From CAWALV01 sp963782965 (lineage in GTDB: Bacteria > Actinomycetota > Actinomycetes > Acidothermales > Acidothermaceae): a stretch of DNA of 23,946 bases. Both the position numbers and the translations under genes were made by a program. The stretch lies in NCBI GenBank assembly GCA_963782965.1, contig CAWALV010000001.1:1-23946 (forward strand), given 5' to 3'. Within the stretch, counting starts at the first letter, position 1. Each line of letters begins with the position of its first letter. The notes beneath the pieces were generated by a model. The model did not search any database. It was not told the origin of the DNA and saw only the letters and a program-made list of their open reading frames with translations. Of the stretch, positions 6,884-15,873 are shown piece after piece.

Positions 6884-8278
6884 CTAGGGCGCGGCGGGAC
6901 GGCGGGAAAGCCGCCGCAGGCGCGGAGCCGCCACCGCCCGGACCGTGGCCACGAACCCGTCGTCGCGCATCCGCCGGCGCAACGTCGTCCACCGCGCACG
7001 GATCGAAGGCCGCTCCGGCGGCAGGCGCCGGAGCAGGTCGGCCCGGATGACGGGATCGGCGAGGTCGGGCGCGCGGTAGGGAGCGCGGCAGAACTCCAGC
7101 AACGGCTCGGCCACGACCGGCCAGCGGTACCGCTGCGCCAGCTCGGCGCTCGCCGCGCCGGCCGCGGCGAGCGCCGACGCGTCACCCAGGAGCGACACCA
7201 GCGCCTGGGCCAGCCCGTCGACGTCCCCCGGCTCGACCGTGACGCCGGCGCCGGCGGCCGCCACGACGTCCGCCAGCGCGTCACCCTTCGTCGTGACGAC
7301 GGGCAGGCCCGCCCAAAAGTAGTCGAGCATGCGGGTCCGGAAGGAGAACTCGGTCTCGATGTGGTCGTGGTGCGTGCTCACCGCGAGCGTCGCCTCGGCC
7401 AGGTATCGCCCGCGTTCCTCGTAGGGCACCCACCCGGAAGCAAAGGAGTCGGAGAAGAACACGTGCACGCCGGTCAGGCCGAGCTCCGCCGACAGCTCCC
7501 GGGCGGCCACCGCCGCGCGCATCGTCGCCACCTCGGGGTTCGGGTGCACCGCACCCATGAACACGAGGCGCAGGTTCGGCCGCTGCCGCCGGGCCAGGTC
7601 GACCGCCCGGATCAGCGTCTGCGGGTCGAACCAGTTGTAGATGCCGCCACCCCACATCACCACGTCGTCGTCCGGCCGGATGCCTTCGACGACGCCACGC
7701 AATACCGGCTCCCCCGGCCGCGGCGGGTCGGCCGAGACTCCGAACGGCACCATCCGCAGCAGCCGCCGCAACCCCGGGTCGTCGTCGTAGGTCGCCGGGT
7801 TCACCCGCCCGCAGGCGGCAAGGTGACCGAGCCACAAGTCGCGCTGCCGCGGCGAGGCGCACAAGAACGTGTCGCCGAGGATCGCCTGCGCGTTCAGCGC
7901 ATCAACCGCCCCGGCGACGACCGCACGCCGCCGATCGTTCGCGAGGTCGCGCGACTGCTCGAGCTGTTCGAGATGGAACGGGTCGTACAGGTCGACGACG
8001 AGTGCGGCGCGGCCGGAGGCGAGTTCACGGTGCCTCGCCAAGACGTCACCGGCCAGCACGAGAACGTCGCTGGTCGATGCGAGCGCCACGAGGGCGGCGC
8101 TGTCGACCGCGACACATCGCACGTCGGACGGCGCGGTGCCGGCGTCGCACGACGAGGTCGTCGCGACCAGCACCTCGTGTTCGGCGGCCAGCACGCGGGC
8201 CAGCTCGACCGCACGAATCGCCGGGCCGGCGAGCGTCGCCCCGAGCGGCTCGGTCGTAACGAGGACGACGTGCCGCAT
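6884..8278 (-). CDS. GT4-family (GT-B fold) glycosyltransferase
   Basis: 464 residues, intact. The N-terminal Rossmann domain starts RHVVLVTTEPLG and has GPAIRAVELARVLA (18-30). The linker has MVPFGVS (176-182). The C-terminal donor-binding domain runs from about 205 (VVMWGGGIYNWFDPQTLIRAVDLA) through LRLVFMGAVHPNPEV (237-250) to the HIETEFSFRTRMLDYFWAGLPVV region (306-328), which carries the acidic residues and YFWAGLPVV motif of Glycos_transf_1 enzymes. It probably transfers a sugar from a nucleotide donor onto a growing surface polysaccharide at the cytoplasmic face. Donor and acceptor cannot be read from sequence. It is the last gene of the Wzm-Wzt-methyltransferase-GT operon, separated from the large GT by palindrome copy 3. 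Confidence 0.85.
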   Translation of the reverse strand: MRHVVLVTTEPLGATLAGPAIRAVELARVLAAEHEVLVATTSSCDAGTAPSDVRCVAVDSAALVALASTSDVLVLAGDVLARHRELASGRAALVVDLYDPFHLEQLEQSRDLANDRRRAVVAGAVDALNAQAILGDTFLCASPRQRDLWLGHLAACGRVNPATYDDDPGLRRLLRMVPFGVSADPPRPGEPVLRGVVEGIRPDDDVVMWGGGIYNWFDPQTLIRAVDLARRQRPNLRLVFMGAVHPNPEVATMRAAVAARELSAELGLTGVHVFFSDSFASGWVPYEERGRYLAEATLAVSTHHDHIETEFSFRTRMLDYFWAGLPVVTTKGDALADVVAAAGAGVTVEPGDVDGLAQALVSLLGDASALAAAGAASAELAQRYRWPVVAEPLLEFCRAPYRAPDLADPVIRADLLRRLPPERPSIRARWTTLRRRMRDDGFVATVRAVAAPRLRRLSRRPAAP

Positions 8279-8300
8279 CGCGCGCCCGCCTCAACCCCGG

Positions 8301-8376
8301 CTTCCGCGGTGATCAAGCAGCAAACGCCGCGACACGCTGGCGCGTCGGGCGCATAACTGCTTGATCACTGCGGAAG
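8301..8376. repeat. 60-bp palindrome, copy 3 (degenerate interior, extended flanks)
   Basis: The core at 8309-8368 has the same 60-base length and the same ends GTGATCAAGCAG and CTGCTTGATCAC. The inner arms no longer pair perfectly (ACGCCGCGACACGCT against GGCGCGTCGGGCGC). Pairing instead extends outward with CTTCCGC at 8301 and GCGGAAG ending at 8376. It lies between the large GT gene and the downstream GT4 gene and overlaps the 3' end of the former. Confidence 0.85.
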
Positions 8377-11300
8377 GGGGGGTCGGTGGGTGCGGCGGCC
8401 GTAAGGTCGACAGAAGGGGACGGCGTGCCAGCGGCCGCGCGGTTGGGGTCGCAGAGGTAGGCGTACACGTCACTGAACGCGGCGTCCCACTCGTTGTGGT
8501 TCTCCGCTATCGAGGCGATCGCGTTCTCGGCGAGCTTCTCGCGCAGCGGGCGGCTCACGCACAACCGTTCGAGCGCGTCGACGACGCCCGTCACCGTGCG
8601 GCGAGCCAGCAGCGAGTTCTCGCCGTCCTTCAATATCCAGTGTCCCCACGCGTTGTCGAACGCCACGACCGGAACGCCACACGCCATCAGCTCGAGCGGT
8701 AGGTATGACGGATGCTTCGACACCGTCAGCGCCAAACCGACATCGCAGCGGCGGTACAGATCACCTGTTGCCTTGTAACTGAGCAGCCCGAGCTGCTTGA
8801 CGGCGTCGCTCGCCGCAGGGTCGGTAGCCCACGAGCCGGCCGTGACGATGCGGACCCGATCGCCAAGACGGTCCTTCAGTTCGCGAAGCGCGAGCGATGC
8901 CAGCTCCCAGCAGTTGCGCCAGTGCCCGGGCCGCGCGTACACGAAGACGGTGGCAGGGGCGTTCTCGTCGCGCCACGGCCGCCCCTGCGCGTGGAACACG
9001 CTCGATCGACCGCAGGCATGAACGACATCGCCTTGCCGCCGTAATCGTCGTGGTAGATGCGCCGCAGGTTGTCGGTGTTACACAACCCGTAGAGGTTGAG
9101 CCGGTACGTCTCCTCTGCGAGCGCGTACATCGTGCTCGCTGGGTAGAACATCGGCTCGAAATCTTGCACCAGATAGAACTTGCGCTTGCTGTCCTGCGCC
9201 CGTGCCACGGCGTACGCGGTCAGCCATAGGGTCGCGATCGAAGCATCGGCCGGGGGCACGAACTCCAGCCCCGCGCCGTCGACGGAGTCGAAGAACACGA
9301 TCGGGGAATCTGCCAGCGCAGGAAACGCTGCCGCGATCGCCGACCGTACGAAGTGATCGGGAGGGGAACCCCACACGACGAACCGGTTCTCGACGCCGTG
9401 CATCCGCTTGAGGTAGTCGGCCATCCGCAACGCCGTGTTGATACCCCGTAGAACGGCGAATCGATGTCAGGGATGTACCAGTTGATCGTGCGGACGTCGA
9501 AAGCCTCCGCATGCTGTTCGTGCAAGGCGGAAACGGCTGCGATGTCGACGTCGCTGATCCGGCAGGAGTCCGCGAGCATCGCAGCCTCCGCGGCGTCGCT
9601 GCGTTGCCGGAACACCTGAAGGTCGCGCCCGATCGGAGCCGACAGGCGCTGCGCCGGTGTGGGCTCCAGTGGCCCGCGCAGTTTCGGCTTGCGGCTACTG
9701 AGAGACAAGTTCGGCGAGTAGTAGGGGTCGCCCCGAAGACCCAGGTGTTGTAACGCCAGTAGCTCGCGAAGAAGTCCGCGGGCGGAATGTGCGACCCACG
9801 AGTGGCAGACTACAGGTGCCGCACGCCACCGTACGGCGAACACACGTTGCGGTAGCCGGCCTGCGCGAGGTCAAGACCGAGCGCGACGTCGCTACCGCAC
9901 AGCACGAACCGCTCGTCGAAACCGCCGACCTGTTCGAACAACTCACGCCGAACCGCTGCACAAGCTCCGGTGACCGACAAGACGTTGCGATACCAGCCGG
10001 TCGGCCCGAGCATCGAGTCAGATTGCGGCGGCATCCCTTCGAACACATGGTCGGCGAACCCGCCCAGCCCGAGGATCACGCCGGCGTGCTGGATCCGGCC
10101 GTCGGACCTCGTCATCTGCAGCCCGGCCAAGCCAATCTCGGGCTGTTGCGCCCAGCCCACGAGTTCGCGAAGCCAGCGCGGTCGGGCAACTCGATGTCGT
10201 CGTTGAGAAAGACCAACACGTCACCCGTGCAGTTCCTGACGGCCGCGTTGTTCACCTTCGAGTAGTTGAAGGAACTCGGTCCACCACAGCACGTGCAGGT
10301 CGAGCCCTGCGCATTTTCGGCGTACCACGCGTCGTTGTCGGCGGACTGGCCGCCATTGTCGATGACGCGCACCTCGAACGAGGGATAGTCGGTGCGCGCC
10401 AACCCGGGTAGCAGGGTCGAGAGCATCGGGCGGTTGTGTCGGGTCGGGACGACAATGCTCACCTTCGGCCAGGCTTCGAGCGACCACCGCAACCGCACGG
10501 CGCGCGGACCCGCCTCGGCCACCGCCGGGATGCCACGCGCATCGAGCACCTCTTGAACCGACGAAACGCCTGGGGCGTCGACGGTTTCGCGTCGAGCGCC
10601 GACGTGCATGAGCACCCGGGGTACGCGGCAGACGCGTTCTGCGTCGAGGTCGCAGCGCAGCACGAGGTCCCAACGCATGCTCTCGCCGAAGCCGTTGCGC
10701 ACACTGCCTGCCGAGAGCAGCCGGCGGCGGCGAAGCGCGAAAGACTGACCGAGATAGTTGGCGCCGAGCAGCAGCTCCGGCGACCAGGACGGCCGGAAGC
10801 GAGGGGCGTGCCGGTCGTGCCCGCCGTCAGCCAGGTCGTCGTCCCAGTACACGAGGTCGAGGAGCGGGTCCTGCCAGGCAACGCGGGCGACCTCGAACGG
10901 GCAGTCCGAAGCGAGGACGTCGCCGGCATCAGGGATCAGTACGAAATCGGCGTCCGAGGCCTGGACGGCGTGGTGCAGCGCCGTCACCTGGGTGTCGGCG
11001 ACCCGCACGTCGACGTCGTCGCCACGCACCCGCGGAACGTGTCCCGAACCGGCGCAGACGACGAGCTTCCAGTGTTGCCACGACTGCTTGCGAACGCTGG
11101 CGATGGTGGCATCAAGCGCGGCATCGGCTGTTCGCCGCTGCGGCGAGGACACACACGACGAAGCGCGCGGGCGCCAACGCAGCCGTCGACGCCTCGCGTG
11201 CAGCCGCAGCTGCGCTTCGGTCGCGTCGTGTTCCTTGCAGAACTCCGGTCGCCAGGCTCTTTCGGCTCGACTACGCCGGCTTCGGTCAGGAGCCGGCGCA

Positions 11301-11797
11301 CGTCACGCGAGACCCGCCGCGTTTCGCGATAGACGTGCAGCCCGGCCAACGCAGCGCCCGGCCTCGGGTGCCCGGCGCCAGCACTCGCTTGGCGGTATCG
11401 CGAGCCTTTGCCTTGGCGCCGAGCCCGGCGCTGCCTGCGGATTCCGCGCCGAGCCCGGTGCTGCCGGCGGATTCCGTTCCGGGCGCGGTGCTGCCGGCGG
11501 ATTCCGTTCCGGGCGCCGCTTCGACGCGATGCCGCTCGACCGGAGGCCGACCGCCGACCGTGGGACCACCAGCGGCGGCGCAGCCTCGTCGTCCGCCACC
11601 GTTGGCGCGGATCCGGTGGCGACGGGAGCTGCTGTTCCAACGCGCGCCGCCGCTCTATTCGCGGATCCGCGCGCGCGCAGGATTTCCAACCGCTGGATCA
11701 GAACGTGTTCCGGGGTCAACTCTTCGACGTCGGAGGCAACGTGGTGCGTGCGGTCAACGCCGTCCAACTGGTCTGCCCCGGACTCGATCACCGACAC
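8313..11797 (-). CDS. Large multidomain glycosyltransferase, GT2-GT2-WsaF-like (multiple frameshifts)
   Basis: Reconstructed as one gene of about 1,160 codons; conserved pieces continue across several frames. From the N-terminus: MSVIESGADQ... and a low-complexity linker (about 11650-11340); a first GT2-like domain (about 11150-10500) with DLVYWDDDLADGG and PRFRPSWSPELLLGANYLGQSFALR; a second GT2 domain (about 10470-9720) with KVSIVVPTRHNRPML, VFLNDDIELPD, VTGACAAVRRELFEQVGGFDE and the tail DPYYSPNLSL; then a WsaF-like domain with INWYIPDIDSPFYGG, FYLVQDFEPMFYPASTMYALAEETYR, GLCNTDNL, VFVYARPGHWRNCWELA and LPLELMACGVPVVAFDN. WsaF is a rhamnosyltransferase of S-layer glycan synthesis. The GT2 tail and the WsaF-like part lie in one uninterrupted frame (9843-9448), supporting a real fusion. 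Clear breaks are near 9004, 9446, 9800, 10160 and 11340. The GTG start at 11797 follows the methyltransferase stop by 3 bases. The stop at 8313 lies inside palindrome copy 3 and may be shifted by an indel in the 7-base G run at 8376-8382. Confidence 0.75.
11418..11520. repeat. 30-bp minisatellite in the GT linker
   Basis: Three full 30-base units (11418-11447, 11448-11477, 11478-11507) and a partial fourth share the core CTGCCGGCGGATTCCG. In the most plausible minus-strand frame they encode a 10-residue repeat around GTESAGST, an Ala/Gly/Ser/Thr/Glu linker between the N-terminus and the first GT2 domain. Such repeats often change copy number; here that would change linker length by 10 residues. 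Confidence 0.8.
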
Positions 11798-11800
11798 AAC

Positions 11801-12297
11801 TCACCCGACGCCGACGAGCGCACGCCGCATTGCCACTGCGATCGGGGCCGTCCTTGTGGGACACCGGAGGGTAGCTGCGCGGGTCGTCGATCACCTCGAT
11901 CTCCTCGAAGCCCGCACGCCTGAAGATTCGGTCAACGACGCCTGGTCGTAACACCACACGTGATGTGACGGCTGCACTAGGAATAGATGAACGATGCGTT
12001 CAGGTGCTCATTGGTTATCTCGCCCGAAAAGTATGCCTCGAAGATGGCGCGCATGTCGGGCGTCACCACCGAAACGACAGCGCCCGGCCGCAGCCTCTCT
12101 AAGCAACCGCAACAGGGTCAGCGCGTACCCGGGCATCAAGTGCTCGATGACGTGACCCATGTAGAGCTCGTCCACCTGGTCGCCGTAATGGCGTACGAAC
12201 TCGGTCGCATCGAGGTGGATGTCGGCGGCACGTCAGGACTCGCGTCGACGTGGTCCAGCCCTCCATGTCGGCCCGGCCACATCCGGATGACCTTCAC
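11801..12297 (-). CDS. Small class I SAM-dependent methyltransferase (frameshifted)
   Basis: Reconstructed from several frames, about 165-170 residues. The SAM-binding motif reads GCGRADMEGW near 12290. It is followed by VDASPDV, ADIHLDATEFVRHYGDQVDELYMGHVIEHLMPGYALTLLRLL, PGAVVSVVTPDMRAIFEAYFSGEITNEHLNASF, VQPSHHVWCYDQ, and a C-terminal VVDRIFRRAGFEEIEVIDDPRSYPPVSHKDGPDRSGN ending at TGA 11801-11803. This is the pattern of short methyltransferases found in O-antigen-type clusters. At least four single-base breaks are needed (near 12280, 12100, 11985 and 11950). The GTG at 12297 overlaps the inferred Wzt stop as GTGA. By analogy with chain-capping methyltransferases of ABC-exported glycans it may methylate a sugar or the chain end, but the substrate is unknown. 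Confidence 0.7.
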
Positions 12298-13570
12298 CGC
12301 ACCGACTCGTTCTTGCTGAAGAAACGTCCGACTGCCCCTGTACCGGCGCCGTCCAGCTACCGGCGAGAGTGACGAGACCGTTGCGGTCGGGTGACTTGCC
12401 CGGCTGGACGGCGAGGGTGAACGCATGGTCGCGATAGTCGAAGACATGCAACAACGTGAGGTCGAGTGATGGCCGCCGACACCAGGTACGTGGCCGGCGT
12501 CGGCGCAGATCGTCGACACGTAGTCGATGTAGCCGGCGCCGACGAACCGCCCGGCGCGCACTCCGTCGGCCTCCGAGTTCGGGCCGTGAGAGGATGCCGA
12601 CTCGGTGTGGAACGCGAGACCGAACACCGGATCGTCGACCGGTTTGCTCGCCTCGAAGGCGATACGCACCGTGCAGCGCTGGCCCGAGGTCATCGCCAGC
12701 GCGGGCTCGCCGTCCGGCCGAGAAGGTCAGGCCGGTGACGGTGATCTCGCCACCGCCGCGTCGCTCGAGGTCGCCGTCGCTGCGCCCGTGCCCCTCGGCC
12801 TCGAAGCGTCACGTTCGGCCTTGTTCACGGTAGCGATGTATTCGTCGACGACCTGCAGTGCCGGACCTTCCGCGCGCAGCACGCCCTTTTCGATCCAGGC
12901 GGCGCGGTCGCAGAGCGTTTGCACCAGGGGCAGGCTGTGCGACACCAAAATGATGGTGATACCGCGCTTGCGCAGCTCGTACAGGTGGTCGAAACAGCGC
13001 CGCTGGAACTCCTCGTCGCCGACGGCGATGATCTCGTCGATGATGAGAATCTCGGGGTCGAGATTGACCGCGATGGAGAATCCGAGCCGCACGTACATGC
13101 CGCTGGAGTACACCTTCACCGGGGTGTCGATGAAGTCCTCGAGCCCGCTGAAGTCGAGGATGGCATCCATCGCGGCGTCGACCTGCTTGCGGCTCATGCC
13201 GAGGATCGATCCATTGAGGTAGACGTTGTCGCGGCCCGAGAGCTCGGGTGGAAACCCGCGCCCAGCTCGAGCAGCGCCGAGATGCGCCCGTTGTGCGAAA
13301 CCCGGCCCGCCGTCGGCCGGTGAATGTTCCCATCAACTTCAGCAGCGTCGACTTTCCGGACCCGTTCGAGCCGATGAGCCCGTACGTCGAACCGGCGGGG
13401 ACCTCGAGGCTGACGTCGTCCAACGCCTTGAACATCTCGAACCTGCTCGGACGCCGCTTGGTGAAACGCTCCTTCAACGACGTCCGCCGGTCGCGGTAGA
13501 GCTTGAATTCCTTAGTGACGTGGTCGACGACGACAGCTGGTGGTCGCGGCGAACCCGTACCGGCAGTCAC
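12294..13570 (-). CDS. wzt: Wzt-type polysaccharide ABC exporter ATPase with C-terminal glycan-binding domain (frameshifted)
   Basis: About 425 residues after reconstruction. The ATPase has Walker A GSNGSGKST (67-75), NIHRPTAGRVSHNGRISALLELGAGFHPELSGRDNVYLNGSILGMSRKQ in shifted frames, the signature YSSGMYVRLGFS, Walker B EILIIDE, and the H-loop SHSL. After residue about 255 a Wzt_C-like beta domain follows: GEITVTGLTFSAG, GQRCTVRIAFEASKPVDDPVFGLAFHTES, then FDYRDHAFTLAVQPGKSPDRNGLVTLAGSW. In ABC-dependent O-antigen systems this domain recognises the finished chain end. Breaks lie near 13330 and 13247 (one base lost from a G/C run at each) and at several points after 12790. The GTG start at 13570 overlaps the permease stop as GTGA. 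Confidence 0.82.
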
Positions 13571-14373
13571 AGTTCCTCACTCACGTCGCGTGAGCCGCGC
13601 ACGAAGACGGTGACGCCGACGCCGATGCTCAGGGCAGCCGCCAAGACCATCCAGCCCCAGCGGCTCGCGCTCGGCATCCGGTCTTGCCACATGGCGTCGC
13701 GAAGCCCTTCGACGTACTGGAAGAGAGGGTTTACCGATGCGAGGTGGAGATAGAGCTCGCCGTGCTTTTGACTCATCAGCAGGGACGGCGGCCAGATGAT
13801 CGGCGTGGCGTAGAACACCATCTGTAGGAGCACACCGACGATGTAGCCGACGTCGCGGTAGTACACGTTGAACAGCGCGAAGACCAAGCCGACGCCGGCC
13901 GCGAACACGAGCAGCAGGGCAAGGATGAGGGGCGCGACGATGAACGTCCACGACGCGTTGCCCAGGGCCACCAACACGATCAGGAGCACGCCGGACTCGA
14001 TGAGCGTCTGCACGAGCGCCGAGAACGCGTTGCCGAGGACTCGCGCATAGGGCGGGAAGTAGATCTTCTTCAGCAGCGGGCCGGCGCCGATGAGCGACGC
14101 CATGCCGCCGGTGACGACGTTGTTGAAGAAGTTCCACGCGACCAGCCCGATGAACAGGTACAGCACGTAGGTGGTCATGCCGTTGTGCGCGGCCGGTGGG
14201 TGGGCCCGGAAGATCGTGGAGAAGACGGCAGTGAAGACGAGCAGGGTGGCCGCGGGGTTGATGAGCGACCACGCCCAGCCGAGGACGCTGTGCTTGTACT
14301 TCGACTTCAGCTCGCGGCTCGCGAAGTTGCCGATCAAGCCGCGATAGCGCCACATCTCCGCCATCTGGGTCAC
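13567..14373 (-). CDS. wzm: Wzm-type polysaccharide ABC exporter permease
   Basis: 268 residues, intact, of the ABC-2 polysaccharide exporter family. Landmarks are the cytoplasmic N-terminus RELKSKYKHSVLGWAWSLINP (about 20-40), LIGLVAWNFFNN, the segment LKKIYFPPYARVLGNAFSALVQ (about 101-122), and about six membrane segments. With Wzt it would carry a lipid-linked polysaccharide across the cytoplasmic membrane. It is the first gene of the leftward operon. The start is either GTG 14373 or ATG 14364; neither has a clear ribosome binding site. The stop overlaps the Wzt GTG by 4 bases. Confidence 0.88.
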   Translation of the reverse strand: MTQMAEMWRYRGLIGNFASRELKSKYKHSVLGWAWSLINPAATLLVFTAVFSTIFRAHPPAAHNGMTTYVLYLFIGLVAWNFFNNVVTGGMASLIGAGPLLKKIYFPPYARVLGNAFSALVQTLIESGVLLIVLVALGNASWTFIVAPLILALLLVFAAGVGLVFALFNVYYRDVGYIVGVLLQMVFYATPIIWPPSLLMSQKHGELYLHLASVNPLFQYVEGLRDAMWQDRMPSASRWGWMVLAAALSIGVGVTVFVRGSRDVSEEL

Positions 14374-14507
14374 GGCAGGTCGGACTCGCTTCCGGGATGG
14401 TCAGGCACCAGGCCGCCGGTCATGGGAGCGGCGGGTGCTCCGACGCGGTTGCTCGGCCGCTCGGCTGCTCGGCTGCGCCCATGCTACGGCACCCCGCTAC
14501 GCCGCCT

Positions 14508-14732
14508 CCCCAAGCGCGCGAAACGCCACAATCGCGGGAGACACGCCCGCCTCGAGCTCGCGAAACGCCACAATCGCGGGAGACACGCCGACCTGGGGCT
14601 CACGTTCACCCCAAGCGCGCGAAACGCCACAATCGCGGGAGACACGCCCGCCTCGAGCTCGCGAAACGCCACAATCGCGGCCGCCACGCCGCCCCCCGCC
14701 TCGCGAAACGCCACAATCGCGGGAGACACGCC
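14508..14732 (+). repeat. Five-unit array of the 42-bp-period repeat in a divergent intergenic region
   Basis: Units begin at 14517, 14559, 14618, 14660 and 14702. Spacing is 42, 59, 42 and 42 bases. Four units are identical over 31 bases (CGCGAAACGCCACAATCGCG then GGAGACACGCC); the fourth reads GGCCGCCACGCC at its end. A longer exact duplication of 72 bases spans 14508-14579 and 14609-14680. The linkers are near identical and contain CTCGAGCTC, so these are not CRISPR spacers. The array fills most of the 378-base region between the divergent Wzm and GT4 genes and stops 19 bases before the GT4 ATG. The remainder (14374-14507) shows only short CTCGGC repeats. Confidence 0.95.
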
Positions 14733-14751
14733 GGTATGCGAGCATGCCCGG

Positions 14752-15873
14752 ATGCGAGTCGCGCTCGACGCCACCCCGCTGCTCGGGAAACGTACCGGTG
14801 TCGGTCACTACGTGGCGCACCTCGCCCAAGCGCTCACCGCCCAACCCGAAATCGACGTCGTGCTCACCGCCTTCACCTGGCGGGGGACGCTGCGCGGGCT
14901 ACCCGACGTCCCGGACGGCGCCAGCGTGCACTCGCGGCGCGCGCCCGCCCGGCTGCTGCGCGCGGCCTGGACCCGTTCCAGCTGCCCGCCGTCGAGCTGC
15001 TCAGCGGGCGCGTCGACGTCTTTCATGCGACGAACTTCGTGCTGCCGCCTACTCGGCACGCAGCGGGGGTCGTGACCGTGCACGACCTGGGGTTCGTCCT
15101 GCACGCCGACACCGTCGACCGCACCTCTCGGGCCTACCGCACGCTGGTACCGCGGGCGCTCGAGCGGGCCAGCCTGGTGCTGACGCCGTCTGACGCGGCG
15201 GCGGACGACCTGGTCGAGGTCTACGGCGTCGACCGTGCCCGGATCGCGGTCACGTCCCTCGGCGTCGATCCGGCATGGACGACCGCCGCGCCGCCGACGC
15301 CACAGTGGCTCGCCGAACCGGGTTGCCGCCCCGCTACGTGCTGTTCGTCGGAACCCTCGAACCGCGCAAGAACGTGCCGGACCTCGTGGCCGCGCATGCC
15401 CGCCTGCGCCAGGACGACCCCGAGACTCCCCCGCTCGTGCTCGCCGGTGCGGCGGCTGGGGAGACGCGGTCGCCTTCGATCCGGCCGACGTCGTCTGGCC
15501 CGGTTACCTCGCGCAGGACCAGCTCCGCACGCTGGTCGCCGGCGCGGCCACGCTCGTGCTGCCCTCGCGCTACGAGGGGTTCGGGCTGCCCGCGCTGGAG
15601 GCACTCGCCTGCGGGGTGCCGGTAGTCGCGAGCGACATCCCGGTGCTGCGCGAGGTGACCGGCGGGCTCGCCCGCTACGCCGCGGTCGGCGACATCGATG
15701 CCCTCGCCGACCAACTGCGCCAGACTCTGGACGACGACGGCAGCCGCACCCCGGACGCCGCCGCCCGACGCCGCGCGTGGGCTGCGACGTTCACCTGGCA
15801 GCGCTGCGCGCAGGCCACGGTGGACGCCTATCGACGGGCCATAGACGCCGGGCGGCAGTTCAGGACGACGTGA
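14752..15873 (+). CDS. GT4-family glycosyltransferase (three frameshifts)
   Basis: About 374 codons. The frame opens with MRVALDATPLLGKRTGVGHYVAHLAQAL, typical of mannosyl- or rhamnosyl-transferases of the GT4 family. It continues as FQLPAVELLSGRVDVFHATNFVLPP, VVTVHDLGFVLH, ERASLVLTPSDAAADDLVEVYGV, then YVLFVGTLEPRKNVPDLVAAHARL, and ends with WPGYLAQDQLRTLVAGAATLVLPSRYEGFGLPALEALACGVPVVASDIPVLREVTG, which contains the E-x7-E donor-binding motif. Three single bases appear to be missing, near 14972, 15321 and 15457. No Shine-Dalgarno sequence precedes ATG 14752, and the last 42-bp repeat unit ends 19 bases upstream. It diverges from the Wzm operon and probably works on the same polysaccharide. 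Its last 14 bases overlap the 3' end of the convergent amidase gene. Confidence 0.82.

Noticed and set aside
6661..7284. Minus-strand open frame reading through the 42-bp repeats (RNATIAGDTP-type protein)
   Set aside because: The frame is open only because the repeat period is a multiple of three and the region is GC-rich. Its other half is a shifted frame of the intact GT4 gene.
14508..14732. CRISPR-like array of 31-base repeats
   Set aside because: The intervening 11-base segments are nearly identical to each other and too short for spacers, and no cas gene is near. The same element occurs in other groups, one inside a coding region.
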